NCBI GenBank assembly: GCA_910584055.1
Contig: CAJTZS010000048.1
Coordinates: forward strand, 1 to 31,073
Length of the DNA stretch: 31,073 bases
Direction: 5' to 3'
DNA from: an uncultured Muribaculaceae bacterium
GTDB lineage: Bacteria; Bacteroidota; Bacteroidia; Bacteroidales; Muribaculaceae
The notes beneath the pieces are model-generated. The model was given only the letters and a program-made list of their open reading frames with translations. It was not told the DNA's origin and made no database searches. The translations under genes and the position numbers were made by a program. The number at the start of each line of letters is the position of its first letter. The first letter of the stretch is position 1. Below are positions 16,315-24,979 of this stretch, piece by piece.

Positions 16315-17784
16315 TTATCCCCTTGAATAGTTGGGGGCTTCTTTGGTGATGGTCACATCGTGGGGATGGTTCTCGGCTACGCCGGCAGCGGTGATGCGCG
16401 TGAACTTGGCGTTATGAAGGGCCTCGATGTCTTTCGCACCGCAGTAGCCCATGCCCGAACGGAGTCCTCCCGCAAGCTGGTAAACCGTTTCGCTGAGTGT
16501 CCCTTTGTATGGTACGCGGGCCACGATGCCCTCCGGCACGAACTTGCTTGAGTCGCATTTGTCGCTTTGGAAATAACGGTCTTTCGACCCTGCCTCCATA
16601 GCGTCCACCGAACCCATGCCACGGTATGACTTGAACTTACGGCCATTGTAGATGATTGTGTCGCCGGGTGATTCCTCCACCCCTGCAAACATTGAACCGC
16701 ACATCACGCAGTTGCCTCCGGCGGCAAGTGCCTTCACGATGTCGCCGGAGTAACGCAGACCTCCGTCTGCAATAACCGGGACGCCATATTCTTTGGCAAC
16801 CTTGGCTGCGTCGAAGATGGCGGAGAGCTGAGGCATACCGACACCGGCCACGATACGGGTGGTGCAGATAGAGCCCGGACCGATACCGACCTTTATACCG
16901 TCGGCTCCTGCCTCGATAAGGAAGCGGGCAGCATCGCCTGTGGCAATATTGCCGACAACGACGTCAAGATGCGGATATGCCGCTTTAACGGCTTTGAGAG
17001 TCTTTGCAACGTTTGCTGAATGACCGTGAGCGGTATCGATGACTACAGCGTCCACTCCGGCCTCTACAAGGGCTTTTACGCGCTCAAGAGTATCGGAGGT
17101 AACCCCGACACCGGCAGCGACCCGCAAACGCCCTTTCTCGTCCTTGCAGGCGGATGGATAATCCTGAATCTTGGTGATGTCACGATATGTGATAAGTCCC
17201 ATCAGTTTTCCCTCCTTGTCAACCACCGGAAGTTTCTCGATCTTGTTTTTCAAGAGAATCTGCGATGCCTCCGCAAGATTAGGATTGTCTGTGGTGACAA
17301 GATTCTTGCTCGTCATGACTTCCTCGATGGGGAGTTCCATGTTCTGCTGGAAACGGAGGTCACGGTTTGTCACGATTCCTATAAGCTTATTCTCCGGATC
17401 CACAACGGGTATTCCGCCGATATGGTTGTCGTGCATCAGTTTCAAGGCTTCCCCTACCGTCTGTTCCTTGGTGATGGTGACGGGGTCATAGATCATGCCG
17501 CTTTCGGCGCGTTTCACCTTGCGCACCTGAGCCGCCTGATCGGCGATCGACATGTTCTTATGTATCACACCGATACCTCCTTCACGTGCTATGGCTATAG
17601 CCATGTTGGCTTCGGTAACGGTGTCCATGGCTGCTGATACAAAGGGAATGTTCAGCGGTATGTTGCGTGAGAAACGGCCGGCAAGGTTAACCATATTCGG
17701 AGTCACCTCGGAGTATGCCGGTATCAGGAGGACATCGTCGAATGTCATACCTTCCTGCACCACTTTTTCGTCTATAAAGCTCAT
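16315..17784 (-). CDS. guaB: Inosine-5'-monophosphate dehydrogenase
   Basis: GuaB oxidises IMP to XMP with NAD+, the rate-limiting step toward GMP. The 489-residue protein has the full IMPDH layout: a catalytic barrel interrupted by two CBS domains at about 97-205 (IGGIPVVDPENKLIGIVTNRD, then IEKLPVVDKEGKLMGLITYRD). The active-site loop is GIGPGSICTTR with the catalytic Cys307, and the flap region contains the SMFAGVEESPG and YRGMGS motifs. It starts 5 bases after the purA stop, so the two are translated from one message. The CBS pair is the usual site of nucleotide feedback control in the family. Confidence 0.97.
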   Translation of the reverse strand: MSFIDEKVVQEGMTFDDVLLIPAYSEVTPNMVNLAGRFSRNIPLNIPFVSAAMDTVTEANMAIAIAREGGIGVIHKNMSIADQAAQVRKVKRAESGMIYDPVTITKEQTVGEALKLMHDNHIGGIPVVDPENKLIGIVTNRDLRFQQNMELPIEEVMTSKNLVTTDNPNLAEASQILLKNKIEKLPVVDKEGKLMGLITYRDITKIQDYPSACKDEKGRLRVAAGVGVTSDTLERVKALVEAGVDAVVIDTAHGHSANVAKTLKAVKAAYPHLDVVVGNIATGDAARFLIEAGADGIKVGIGPGSICTTRIVAGVGMPQLSAIFDAAKVAKEYGVPVIADGGLRYSGDIVKALAAGGNCVMCGSMFAGVEESPGDTIIYNGRKFKSYRGMGSVDAMEAGSKDRYFQSDKCDSSKFVPEGIVARVPYKGTLSETVYQLAGGLRSGMGYCGAKDIEALHNAKFTRITAAGVAENHPHDVTITKEAPNYSRG

Positions 17785-17789
17785 ATTGA

Positions 17790-19082
17790 TCAGAAATTTT
17801 TAAGTTCAGGGGAAATGGTGATTGTCTGAGTGCGGTCCGGCCCTACGGAAATCATACCGACGGGAACACCGGTAACTTCCTCTATCTTGCGCACGTATGC
17901 CTTGGCAGCTTCGGGGAGTTCGTTGAAATCCTTAACTCCGGTTATATCCTCTTTCCAGCCTTCAAGTTCAATGAGGACAGGTTTGCACTTTGCAAGCTTG
18001 GCTATTGTGGAAGGTGGGGTGTCAAGGATTTCGCCGTCGCATTCATATCCGGTGCAGATGCAAACCTTGTCGAGACCTGAAAGGACATCGAAGAGCATCA
18101 ACGCCCAGTTGTCGATACCGGAGAGACGGGCGGTATAGCGTGCCACGACAGCGTCAAACCAGCCGATGCGGCGCGGACGGCCGGTTACCGTGCCGTATTC
18201 ATGGCCGCGTTCACGGATTTCATGGGCTATGTCACCGAAGAGTTCCGTGGGGAACGGACCTTCCCCTACGCGGGTGCAATAGGCCTTGGCAACGCCGAGC
18301 ACATTGTCTACCCATTTCGGGGATATTCCGGCTCCCACTGGCACGCTCGCCGCCGATGGTGTTGAAGAGGTGACGAATGGATAGGTTCCGTGGTCGATGC
18401 AGAGCATCATTCCCTGTGCCCCTTCGAAAAGCACCTTTGCATCGGTGAGAAGGGTGTCGTTGATAAGTTTGGAAGTATCCGTGATCATATGACCGATCTT
18501 TCCGGCGATTTCCATGTATTGGTCATATACCTCCTTGAAATCGTATTCGGGAAGTCCGAGCATCTTTAGTTCGCGGTTCTTCACATCGAGTGCGGCCTGA
18601 AGGCGTTCTGCGAAATATTCCGGTTCGAGAAGGTCGCCGATACGAAGCCCTATGCGGCTGTATTTATCGGAATACGCCGGGCCGATACCTTTCTTCGTAG
18701 TGCCGATGAGTGATTTCCCCTTCATGTTCTCATACGCACCGTCGAGTGCTGAATGCCATGGCATCACCATGGCGGCGCGGTTTGAGATGAAAAGCTGATA
18801 GTCGGTGATTCCCTGCTGGTGCAGACGGTCGAGTTCGGCTATCACAGACACCGGATTGACCACCATGCCGTTTGCCATAACGTTGACGGTCTTAGGGTTG
18901 AAGATACCGGAAGGTATGCTCTGGAGTGAGTATTTCTTTCCGTCGAACACTACGGAGTGACCGGCATTGTTGCCGCCCTGATAGCGGACCACCATGTCTG
19001 CGCGGCAAGCGAAGTAGTCGGTCATTTTACCCTTTCCTTCATCGCCCCACTGCGATCCGATGACAACTAATCTTTGTGACAT
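17790..19082 (-). CDS. purA: Adenylosuccinate synthetase
   Basis: PurA joins aspartate to IMP with GTP to give adenylosuccinate, the first committed step to AMP. The 430-residue length is typical. The N-terminal P-loop-like motif is GSQWGDEGKGK at residues 9-19, with the catalytic Asp13, and NNAGHSV places His42. The later signature GTKKGIGPAYSDK is complete, and the C-terminal part ends VGPDRTQTI as in the family. It is directly followed by guaB (5-base gap), so the AMP-branch and GMP-branch enzymes acting on IMP are made side by side. It is preceded by 141 bases holding AT-rich palindromic repeats. Confidence 0.97.
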   Translation of the reverse strand: MSQRLVVIGSQWGDEGKGKMTDYFACRADMVVRYQGGNNAGHSVVFDGKKYSLQSIPSGIFNPKTVNVMANGMVVNPVSVIAELDRLHQQGITDYQLFISNRAAMVMPWHSALDGAYENMKGKSLIGTTKKGIGPAYSDKYSRIGLRIGDLLEPEYFAERLQAALDVKNRELKMLGLPEYDFKEVYDQYMEIAGKIGHMITDTSKLINDTLLTDAKVLFEGAQGMMLCIDHGTYPFVTSSTPSAASVPVGAGISPKWVDNVLGVAKAYCTRVGEGPFPTELFGDIAHEIRERGHEYGTVTGRPRRIGWFDAVVARYTARLSGIDNWALMLFDVLSGLDKVCICTGYECDGEILDTPPSTIAKLAKCKPVLIELEGWKEDITGVKDFNELPEAAKAYVRKIEEVTGVPVGMISVGPDRTQTITISPELKNF

Positions 19083-19089
19083 ATCTTTT

Positions 19090-19222
19090 GTTTAATGTGT
19101 AATGTTAAATGTTTAATGTGTAATGCTAAATGCTCAATGTTTAATGTTAAATGTTAAATGTTAAATGTTAAATGATTTGCATCATATGTCATTAAACATT
19201 TAACATTCAACATTAAACATTA
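19090..19222. repeat. AT-rich tandem/inverted repeat block between purB and purA
   Basis: Head-to-tail copies of aatgtta/aaatgtttaatgtgt-type units run from about 19091 to 19175, including four consecutive 7-mers (19145-19172). They are followed after a short spacer by the complement cattaaacatttaacattc and acattaaacatt (19190-19221). It matches the guaB-guaA spacer in sequence and in orientation relative to the genes: the complementary arm lies directly after the upstream gene's stop codon in both. The transcript would form a long A-U-rich hairpin. Confidence 0.75.
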
Positions 19223-19223
19223 T

Positions 19224-20519
19224 TTATTTAAGCCCGTTGCGCTCGTAGATATAATCTACATTCTTCATATAATAATCCAGGGTGAAGCAACTGTCGAGTT
19301 CCTCTTCAGTGAGTGCACCCATCACTACGGGATTCTGTTTCAGCAGGTCGTGATAGCTGGCTCCGGTAGCCATTGCCTGCATTGCCACGGGCTGCACGGT
19401 GTCGTAAGCTTGTTCGCGTACGAACCCTTTTTCAATCAGGGCGTTCATGACGCGCTGGGCGAAGATCACACCATTGGTGAGATAGATGTTTGATTTCATC
19501 CTGTCTTCAAAGACAACGAGGTTTTCGAGAATGCCCATCATGCGGTTGAGCATATAGTCGAGAAGGATGGTTGCGTCTGGCATGAGGATGCGTTCAGTGG
19601 CAGAGTGGGAGATATCGCGCTCGTGCCAGAGAGCCACGTTGTCGTATGTGGTCACCATGTATCCGCGGAGCACGCGTGCGCATCCGCACATGTTCTCGCT
19701 TGAGATCGGGTTGCGTTTATGAGGCATCGCGCTGGAACCTTTCTGTCCCTTGCCGAAAGATTCCTCCACCTCGTGCACTTCGGTGCGCTGGAGGTTGCGT
19801 ATCTCGAGGGCCATTTGCTCTATGCTTGCACCGATGAGCGCGAGGGTGGCCATATAGTAGGCGTGGCGGTCGCGCTGTATCACCTGAGTGGATATGTCGG
19901 AAGAGGCGATACCCAACTTTTCACATACATAATCTTGAACGAAGGGAGGAATGTTAGCGAAATTACCCACAGCACCGCTGATCTTACCTACCTCAACGCC
20001 GCGTGCCGCAGCGCGGAAGCGTTCGAGGTTGCGGAGCATCTCGGCGCGCCAGAGCACCCATTTCAGACCGAACGACGTGATGTCGGCATGAATTCCGTGT
20101 GTGCGTCCGATACAAGGGGTGTATTTGTATTTTTCAGCCTGACGGCCGAGCATGTCGATATATTTCTCAAGGTCTTCAAGAAGGATGGCGTTAGCCTGTT
20201 TGAAGAGGTATCCGTTGGCTGTGTCAACGACATCGGTCGATGTAAGCCCGTAATGCACCCATTTACGCTCTTCTCCGAGTGATTCGGAGACGCAACGGGT
20301 GAATGCCACGATGTCGTGGCGTGTCTGCAGCTCTATCTCCTTGATGCGGTCGATGTTGAATGTGGCTTTTTCGTTAAGTTTCACCACGTCTTCCTCCGGC
20401 ACGACTCCTAATTTGCTCCATGCTTCGGCGGCAAGCAACTCGACCTTGAGATAGGCGTTGAATTTATTTTCTTCTGTCCAAACCTGGCGCATTATGTCGC
20501 GCCCGTATCTTTCTATCAT
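19224..20519 (-). CDS. purB: Adenylosuccinate lyase
   Basis: PurB removes fumarate twice in purine synthesis: from SAICAR to AICAR, and from adenylosuccinate to AMP. The 431-residue protein has the fumarase/aspartase superfamily signature SSAMPHKRNP at 262-271, the TSTDVVDT segment near 93-100 and the GRTHGIHA motif near 138-145 that carries the catalytic-site histidine. Length is typical of the shorter bacterial form. It follows purD after 43 bases and precedes purA, whose product it consumes. The start at 20519 gives the usual MIERYGR N-terminus. Confidence 0.97.
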   Translation of the reverse strand: MIERYGRDIMRQVWTEENKFNAYLKVELLAAEAWSKLGVVPEEDVVKLNEKATFNIDRIKEIELQTRHDIVAFTRCVSESLGEERKWVHYGLTSTDVVDTANGYLFKQANAILLEDLEKYIDMLGRQAEKYKYTPCIGRTHGIHADITSFGLKWVLWRAEMLRNLERFRAAARGVEVGKISGAVGNFANIPPFVQDYVCEKLGIASSDISTQVIQRDRHAYYMATLALIGASIEQMALEIRNLQRTEVHEVEESFGKGQKGSSAMPHKRNPISSENMCGCARVLRGYMVTTYDNVALWHERDISHSATERILMPDATILLDYMLNRMMGILENLVVFEDRMKSNIYLTNGVIFAQRVMNALIEKGFVREQAYDTVQPVAMQAMATGASYHDLLKQNPVVMGALTEEELDSCFTLDYYMKNVDYIYERNGLK

Positions 20520-20562
20520 TGTTTTTTCTTTTTAATGGGGATGTATGGGGGGTTATGGGGCT

Positions 20563-21810
20563 TTATTGGATTGCCTGGTAGCCGATGTCGCTACGGTGGA
20601 AGAGTGCCGGGCAGTCGATGCGGGAAATGTCGGCGAGGGCCTTGTCGCGGGCTTCCCCTAAGGTCGAGCCTTTCCCTACAACCATCATCACGCGGCCGCC
20701 TGCGGTGACAAGCTTATTATCCTTCACCGCCGTGCCCATGTGGTAGACGGATGAATCCACGTTTTCTAAGCCTTTGATTTCGACACCCTTTTCATAGCTG
20801 CCGGGATACCCTTCGGATGCGAGCACAATGCCGAGCACTGCCTCCGGATTCCATTCGATTTCGAAATCCTCGCCTGCTACGGCTGCGTTGAAGAGCGCGT
20901 AGATGTCACTCTTCATGCGTGGAAGCACAACCTCTGTCTCCGGATCGCCGAAGCGTGCGTTGAACTCAATCACTTTAGGACCTTCGTTGGTGAGGATAAG
21001 GCCGCCATATAGAACGCCGGTGAAGGGAACACCCTCTTTTACGAGCCCTTTGGCTACGGGGCGGATGATGCGTTCAAGCGCTTCGTTGCGGATATCTTCC
21101 GAGATGAACGGCACTGGAGAATATGCCCCCATGCCGCCCGTGTTGGGACCTTTGTCTCCATCGAATGCCCGTTTATGGTCCTGTGCTATGGCGAGAGGAT
21201 ATACTTTCTCTCCCGAAACCACGCACATGAACGAGAATTCCGGTCCGTCAAGGAAATCTTCGACAACCACTCTCCCTTTTCCGAAACTTGCGTCAAGGAG
21301 CATGTCGCGAAGGGCTGCCTCCGCCTCCTCATATGAGAGGGCAACGACAACGCCTTTGCCGGCAGCGAGCCCGTCATATTTGATGACAGCCGGTAATGGG
21401 CGGTTGCGAACATATTCCCATGCCGGTTCGAATTCATCGAATACGCGGTATGCAGCGGTGGGGACATCATATTTGTCCATGATTTCCTTGGCAAACTCCT
21501 TCGAGCTTTCGATACGCGCTGCCGCTTTTGTCGGGCCGAAGATCTTCAGACCCTCTTCAGCGAAGCGGTCGGCAACACCTGCGGCAAGAGCCGCTTCCGG
21601 ACCGACAACCGTCAGGTCAATGTCGTTTCCTTTTGCGAATTTGGCGAGGGAATCAACATCTTCCACCCCGATTCTCACACATTCGGCAAGCCCGGCAATG
21701 CCGGCATTCCCCGGTGCGCAATATATCTTGTCAACCTGCGGACTGCGGGAAAGAGCCTCGACAATGGCGTGCTCTCTCCCTCCGCTTCCAATGACTAATA
21801 CTTTTTTCAT
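20563..21810 (-). CDS. purD: Phosphoribosylamine-glycine ligase (GAR synthetase)
   Basis: PurD ligates glycine to 5-phosphoribosylamine with ATP, the second step of the pathway. The 415-residue protein shows the N-terminal GSGGREHA motif (8-15), the ATP-grasp segment KYDGLAAGKGVV (about 144-155) and the metal-binding IEFNARFGDPETEVVLPRM. The ATG at 21810 is preferred, giving MKKVLVIGSGG, the usual family start; an upstream TTG at 21816 would add two residues. With the ATG start the gene lies 2 bases after the purH stop, consistent with translational coupling. Confidence 0.96.
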   Translation of the reverse strand: MKKVLVIGSGGREHAIVEALSRSPQVDKIYCAPGNAGIAGLAECVRIGVEDVDSLAKFAKGNDIDLTVVGPEAALAAGVADRFAEEGLKIFGPTKAAARIESSKEFAKEIMDKYDVPTAAYRVFDEFEPAWEYVRNRPLPAVIKYDGLAAGKGVVVALSYEEAEAALRDMLLDASFGKGRVVVEDFLDGPEFSFMCVVSGEKVYPLAIAQDHKRAFDGDKGPNTGGMGAYSPVPFISEDIRNEALERIIRPVAKGLVKEGVPFTGVLYGGLILTNEGPKVIEFNARFGDPETEVVLPRMKSDIYALFNAAVAGEDFEIEWNPEAVLGIVLASEGYPGSYEKGVEIKGLENVDSSVYHMGTAVKDNKLVTAGGRVMMVVGKGSTLGEARDKALADISRIDCPALFHRSDIGYQAIQ

Positions 21811-21812
21811 AA

Positions 21813-23342
21813 TCAATGTTTGAAATGGCGCATGCCGGTGAAGAGCATGGTGATTCCTTTCTCGTTGGCTTTCTTTATCGAATCCTCGTCGCGGATTGAG
21901 CCGCCGGGCTGAACGATTGCTGTCACCCCATATTTGGAAGCGAACTCGACAGTGTCGTCAAAGGGCAGGAAACCGTCGGAGGCAAGCACGAGACCTTCTG
22001 TATGACCAGCCGCCTTAGCCTCCTCAAGGGCTATCTCTGCTGAGCCCACGCGGTTCATCTGACCGGCACCCACACCAACTGTGGCACCGTTTTTAACTAC
22101 CACGATGGCGTTTGATTTCACATGCTTTACCACGCGCCAGCCGAAATTCATGTCTGCAAGCTCTTCAGCGGAGGGTTTGCGCTCCGTTACGGTCATATCC
22201 TCGGTTATCTCCTTGCATTCAAGGTCGGCATCCTGCACGAGAAGTCCGCCTGTAACGCCGACGTATTGCTTCTGTTTCTTGTCGCATTTCGCCATGTTCA
22301 CCTGCAGCAGGCGAAGGTTCTTTTTAGTTGCGAACACTTCGAGGGCTTCGGGTGTGAATTCAGGGGCCATCACTATCTCCAGGAAGATGGGTTTCATCAG
22401 TTTGGCTGTCTCGCCGTCGAGGGGACGGTTCACGGCTACTATACCGCCATATATGCTGACCTTGTCAGCCTCGTAAGCCTTTGTCCAGGCTTCCTTGATA
22501 TCCTTTCCTGTTGCAGCGCCGCAAGGGTTCATATGTTTGAGACCGACTGCGAAGGGCTCGTCAAATTCGCGCACAATCTGGAGGGCGGCGTTTGCATCCT
22601 GAATATTATTGTATGAGAGTTCCTTACCGCCGAGCTGTTTGGCATATGCCACTGAATAAGGCACTTCTTCCTCGGAGCGATAGAACATCGCCTGCTGATG
22701 GGGGTTCTCTCCATAGCGGAGGCTCTGAACTTCGTCGAACGCAAGGAACAGTTTCTCGTCAAGACCTGCCTGACGGCGCATGTAGGTCGCTATATGCGAG
22801 TCATAGAGTGCTGTATGGGTATATGCCTTTGCAGAGAGCTTGAGGCGTGTCTCAAGGTTCGTGTTCCCGTTTTCGCGTATTTCCGAAAGAATGGTGTCAT
22901 AGTCTGAGGGGTCGCATACTACTGTCACATCGCGGAAATTCTTTGCCGCGCTGCGGAGCATCGAAGGACCGCCTATGTCGATGTTCTCCACTGCATCCTC
23001 CATTGTCACGCCTTCTTTAGCGATCGTTGCTTCGAAGGGATAGAGGTTTACACATACCATCTCGATTGTCTCGATACCGTTGGCTTCGAGCTGGGCCATA
23101 TGGTCGGGGATGTCACGGCGTCCGAGCAGTCCTCCATGCACTTTCGGGTGCAAGGTTTTGACGCGGCCGTCGCAGATTTCAGGGAAACCTGTAACGTCGC
23201 TGATGTTGATCACGTCCACACCGCTTTCACGGAGTTTTGTCATTGTGCCTCCGGTGGCGATGATCTGCCATCCGAGTGCCTGCAGGGACTTGGCGAACTC
23301 CACCACTCCCCTCTTGTCGCTTACGCTGATTAATGCTCTCAT
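21813..23342 (-). CDS. purH: Bifunctional AICAR formyltransferase / IMP cyclohydrolase
   Basis: PurH carries out the last two steps to IMP: formylation of AICAR with 10-formyl-tetrahydrofolate and ring closure. The 509-residue protein has the N-terminal MGS-like cyclohydrolase domain (1-200, with KTLHPKVHGG at 63-72) and the C-terminal transformylase domain. The latter includes RYGENPHQ near 209-216 and the catalytic Lys269-His270 pair in GLKHMNPCG. The gene starts 45 bases after purN and ends 2 bases before purD. Length and both active sites are intact. Confidence 0.97.
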   Translation of the reverse strand: MRALISVSDKRGVVEFAKSLQALGWQIIATGGTMTKLRESGVDVINISDVTGFPEICDGRVKTLHPKVHGGLLGRRDIPDHMAQLEANGIETIEMVCVNLYPFEATIAKEGVTMEDAVENIDIGGPSMLRSAAKNFRDVTVVCDPSDYDTILSEIRENGNTNLETRLKLSAKAYTHTALYDSHIATYMRRQAGLDEKLFLAFDEVQSLRYGENPHQQAMFYRSEEEVPYSVAYAKQLGGKELSYNNIQDANAALQIVREFDEPFAVGLKHMNPCGAATGKDIKEAWTKAYEADKVSIYGGIVAVNRPLDGETAKLMKPIFLEIVMAPEFTPEALEVFATKKNLRLLQVNMAKCDKKQKQYVGVTGGLLVQDADLECKEITEDMTVTERKPSAEELADMNFGWRVVKHVKSNAIVVVKNGATVGVGAGQMNRVGSAEIALEEAKAAGHTEGLVLASDGFLPFDDTVEFASKYGVTAIVQPGGSIRDEDSIKKANEKGITMLFTGMRHFKH

Positions 23343-23387
23343 ATCTTATGCGCTTTGCGCCTGTTATTGTTTATCGTTTTAATTTGA

Positions 23388-23957
23388 TTACTGATCCTTT
23401 AAAATCTGCTTTATTACTTCGGGATATAGCCGGTGTTCCTCGGCATGGATCATATCCTCCAGTTCTTTGATGTCATCCCCGTTATATGGAATTGCCTTCT
23501 GGGCGATTATTTTGCCTCCGTCGAGGGTTTCGTCTACATAATGTATCGTTATTCCAAACACTTTGACACCATATTCGAAGGCATCGCGGATGCTGTGTGC
23601 CCCCGGAAATGCAGGTAACAGTGCCGGATGGAGGTTTATGATGCGTCCCTGATAACGGCTGAGCAATTCATCGCCGATGATGCGCATATACCCAGCGAGA
23701 CAGACTAAATCCACACCGAGGCCATCCATGCGGTCGGCGATGATGCGTTCGAAGTCGCGTTTGCTTTCAAAATCCTTAGGACGGAATTCCAGCACTGGAA
23801 CGTCATGTCTTGCCGCCCGTTGAGTTACGTATGCTCCGGGACGGTCGCATACGCAAAGCACAACCTCGCAGTCGGGGATTCTACCCTCTTCCGCAGCATT
23901 TGCGATTTCTTCGAAATTGCTGCCGTTTCCGCTGGCGAATACCGCTATCCTTTTCAC
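23388..23957 (-). CDS. purN: Phosphoribosylglycinamide formyltransferase (GAR transformylase)
   Basis: PurN transfers a formyl group from 10-formyl-tetrahydrofolate to GAR. The 189-residue protein shows the N-terminal ASGNGSNFEEI motif, the AGYMRI strand and the catalytic set Asn108 and His110 in NLHPALLPAFPG, plus Asp146 in DETLDGG. These match the classical Asn/His/Asp triad of the E. coli enzyme with a shift of two residues. The gene begins with GTG at 23957, which overlaps the purM stop by 4 bases (GTGA), so it is probably translationally coupled to purM. No formate-dependent PurT is seen in the window. Confidence 0.95.
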   Translation of the reverse strand: MKRIAVFASGNGSNFEEIANAAEEGRIPDCEVVLCVCDRPGAYVTQRAARHDVPVLEFRPKDFESKRDFERIIADRMDGLGVDLVCLAGYMRIIGDELLSRYQGRIINLHPALLPAFPGAHSIRDAFEYGVKVFGITIHYVDETLDGGKIIAQKAIPYNGDDIKELEDMIHAEEHRLYPEVIKQILKDQ

Positions 23958-24979
23958 TTCAACACCACTCCTTCTCCTTCCACAATTTTACCAATCACCG
24001 AAGCTTTCTCTCCTGCTCCGGTAAGGATCTCAATGGTGCGCGCTGCATCCTCCGGATTAACGGCGAGCACCATTCCGATACCCATGTTGAAGATGTTGAA
24101 CATCTCGCGGTGTGGCACTTTACCATATTTCTCGAGAAGACGGAACACGGGGAGTATCTCCCAGCTTCCTTCTTCGATTTCCACGCCCTGTCCTTTCTGG
24201 AGGATGCGCGGTATGTTTTCATCGAAACCGCCGCCGGTGATATGGGCTATGCCGTGAACGTCTATCTCGTCAAGCACCTTATGAACCTGCTTCACATATA
24301 TCTTTGTAGGGGTCAGCAGCATTTCGCCTAATGTCTGGTCGCCCGTTCCTTCATATTTGAGGTCAAATTCAAGGTCTTGGTCTGAAATGATCTTGCGCAC
24401 GAGGCTGAATCCGTTGGAATGGACTCCGGAAGATGCGATTCCCACAAGAAGGTCTCCCGGTTTCACTTTCGAGCAATCGATGAGTTTGCTCTTCTCCACT
24501 GCGCCGACCGTGAATCCGGCGATGTCATATTCCCCGGGAGTGTACATTCCCGGCATCTCGGCTGTCTCACCCCCTACGAGGGCGCAACCGGCCTGACGGC
24601 AACCTTCGGCCACGCCGCTGACGATTGCCTCCACCACCTCCGGATGGTTCTTGCCCACTGCCACATAATCGAGGAAGATAAGCGGCTTGGCTCCTTGCGC
24701 GAGCACATCGTTGACACACATAGCCACGGCGTCGATACCGATTGTGTCGTGTTTCTCAAGTGAGAAAGCAATTTTAAGCTTGGTGCCCACGCCGTCGGTG
24801 CCGCTCACAAGGATAGGATGCTCATATCCGAGCGACCCGAGGTCGAACATGCCGCCGAAGGCTCCGATGTTTCCCATCGAGCCGGGGCGCACGGTGGAGG
24901 CCACATGTTTCTTGATGCGGCTCACAACTTCATATCCTGCTTCGAGGTTCACACCTGAAGCCTCATAACTTTTAGCCAT
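23954..24979 (-). CDS. purM: Phosphoribosylformylglycinamidine cyclo-ligase (AIR synthetase)
   Basis: PurM closes the imidazole ring, converting FGAM to AIR with ATP. The 341-residue protein contains the family motifs SGTDGVGTKLK (59-69), GGETAEMPG (136-144) and the C-terminal GGGFDENIPRIL. The start ATG at 24979 overlaps the purL stop by one base (TAATG), so it directly receives the product of PurL in both operon order and pathway order. Its stop in turn overlaps the purN start. Length is normal. Confidence 0.97.
   Translation of the reverse strand: MAKSYEASGVNLEAGYEVVSRIKKHVASTVRPGSMGNIGAFGGMFDLGSLGYEHPILVSGTDGVGTKLKIAFSLEKHDTIGIDAVAMCVNDVLAQGAKPLIFLDYVAVGKNHPEVVEAIVSGVAEGCRQAGCALVGGETAEMPGMYTPGEYDIAGFTVGAVEKSKLIDCSKVKPGDLLVGIASSGVHSNGFSLVRKIISDQDLEFDLKYEGTGDQTLGEMLLTPTKIYVKQVHKVLDEIDVHGIAHITGGGFDENIPRILQKGQGVEIEEGSWEILPVFRLLEKYGKVPHREMFNIFNMGIGMVLAVNPEDAARTIEILTGAGEKASVIGKIVEGEGVVLK

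Noticed and set aside
20537..20560. G-rich tract (gggg, gggggg, gggg) between purD and purB as a possible G-quadruplex
   Set aside because: Only three G runs are present and they are on the non-transcript strand, so the mRNA is C-rich; weak support.
20903..21823. 306-residue plus-strand frame opposite purD, and a similar one at 28535-29212 opposite purE/purL
   Set aside because: Ser/Arg/Pro-rich antisense translations of GC-richer conserved genes; the minus-strand genes carry intact catalytic motifs.
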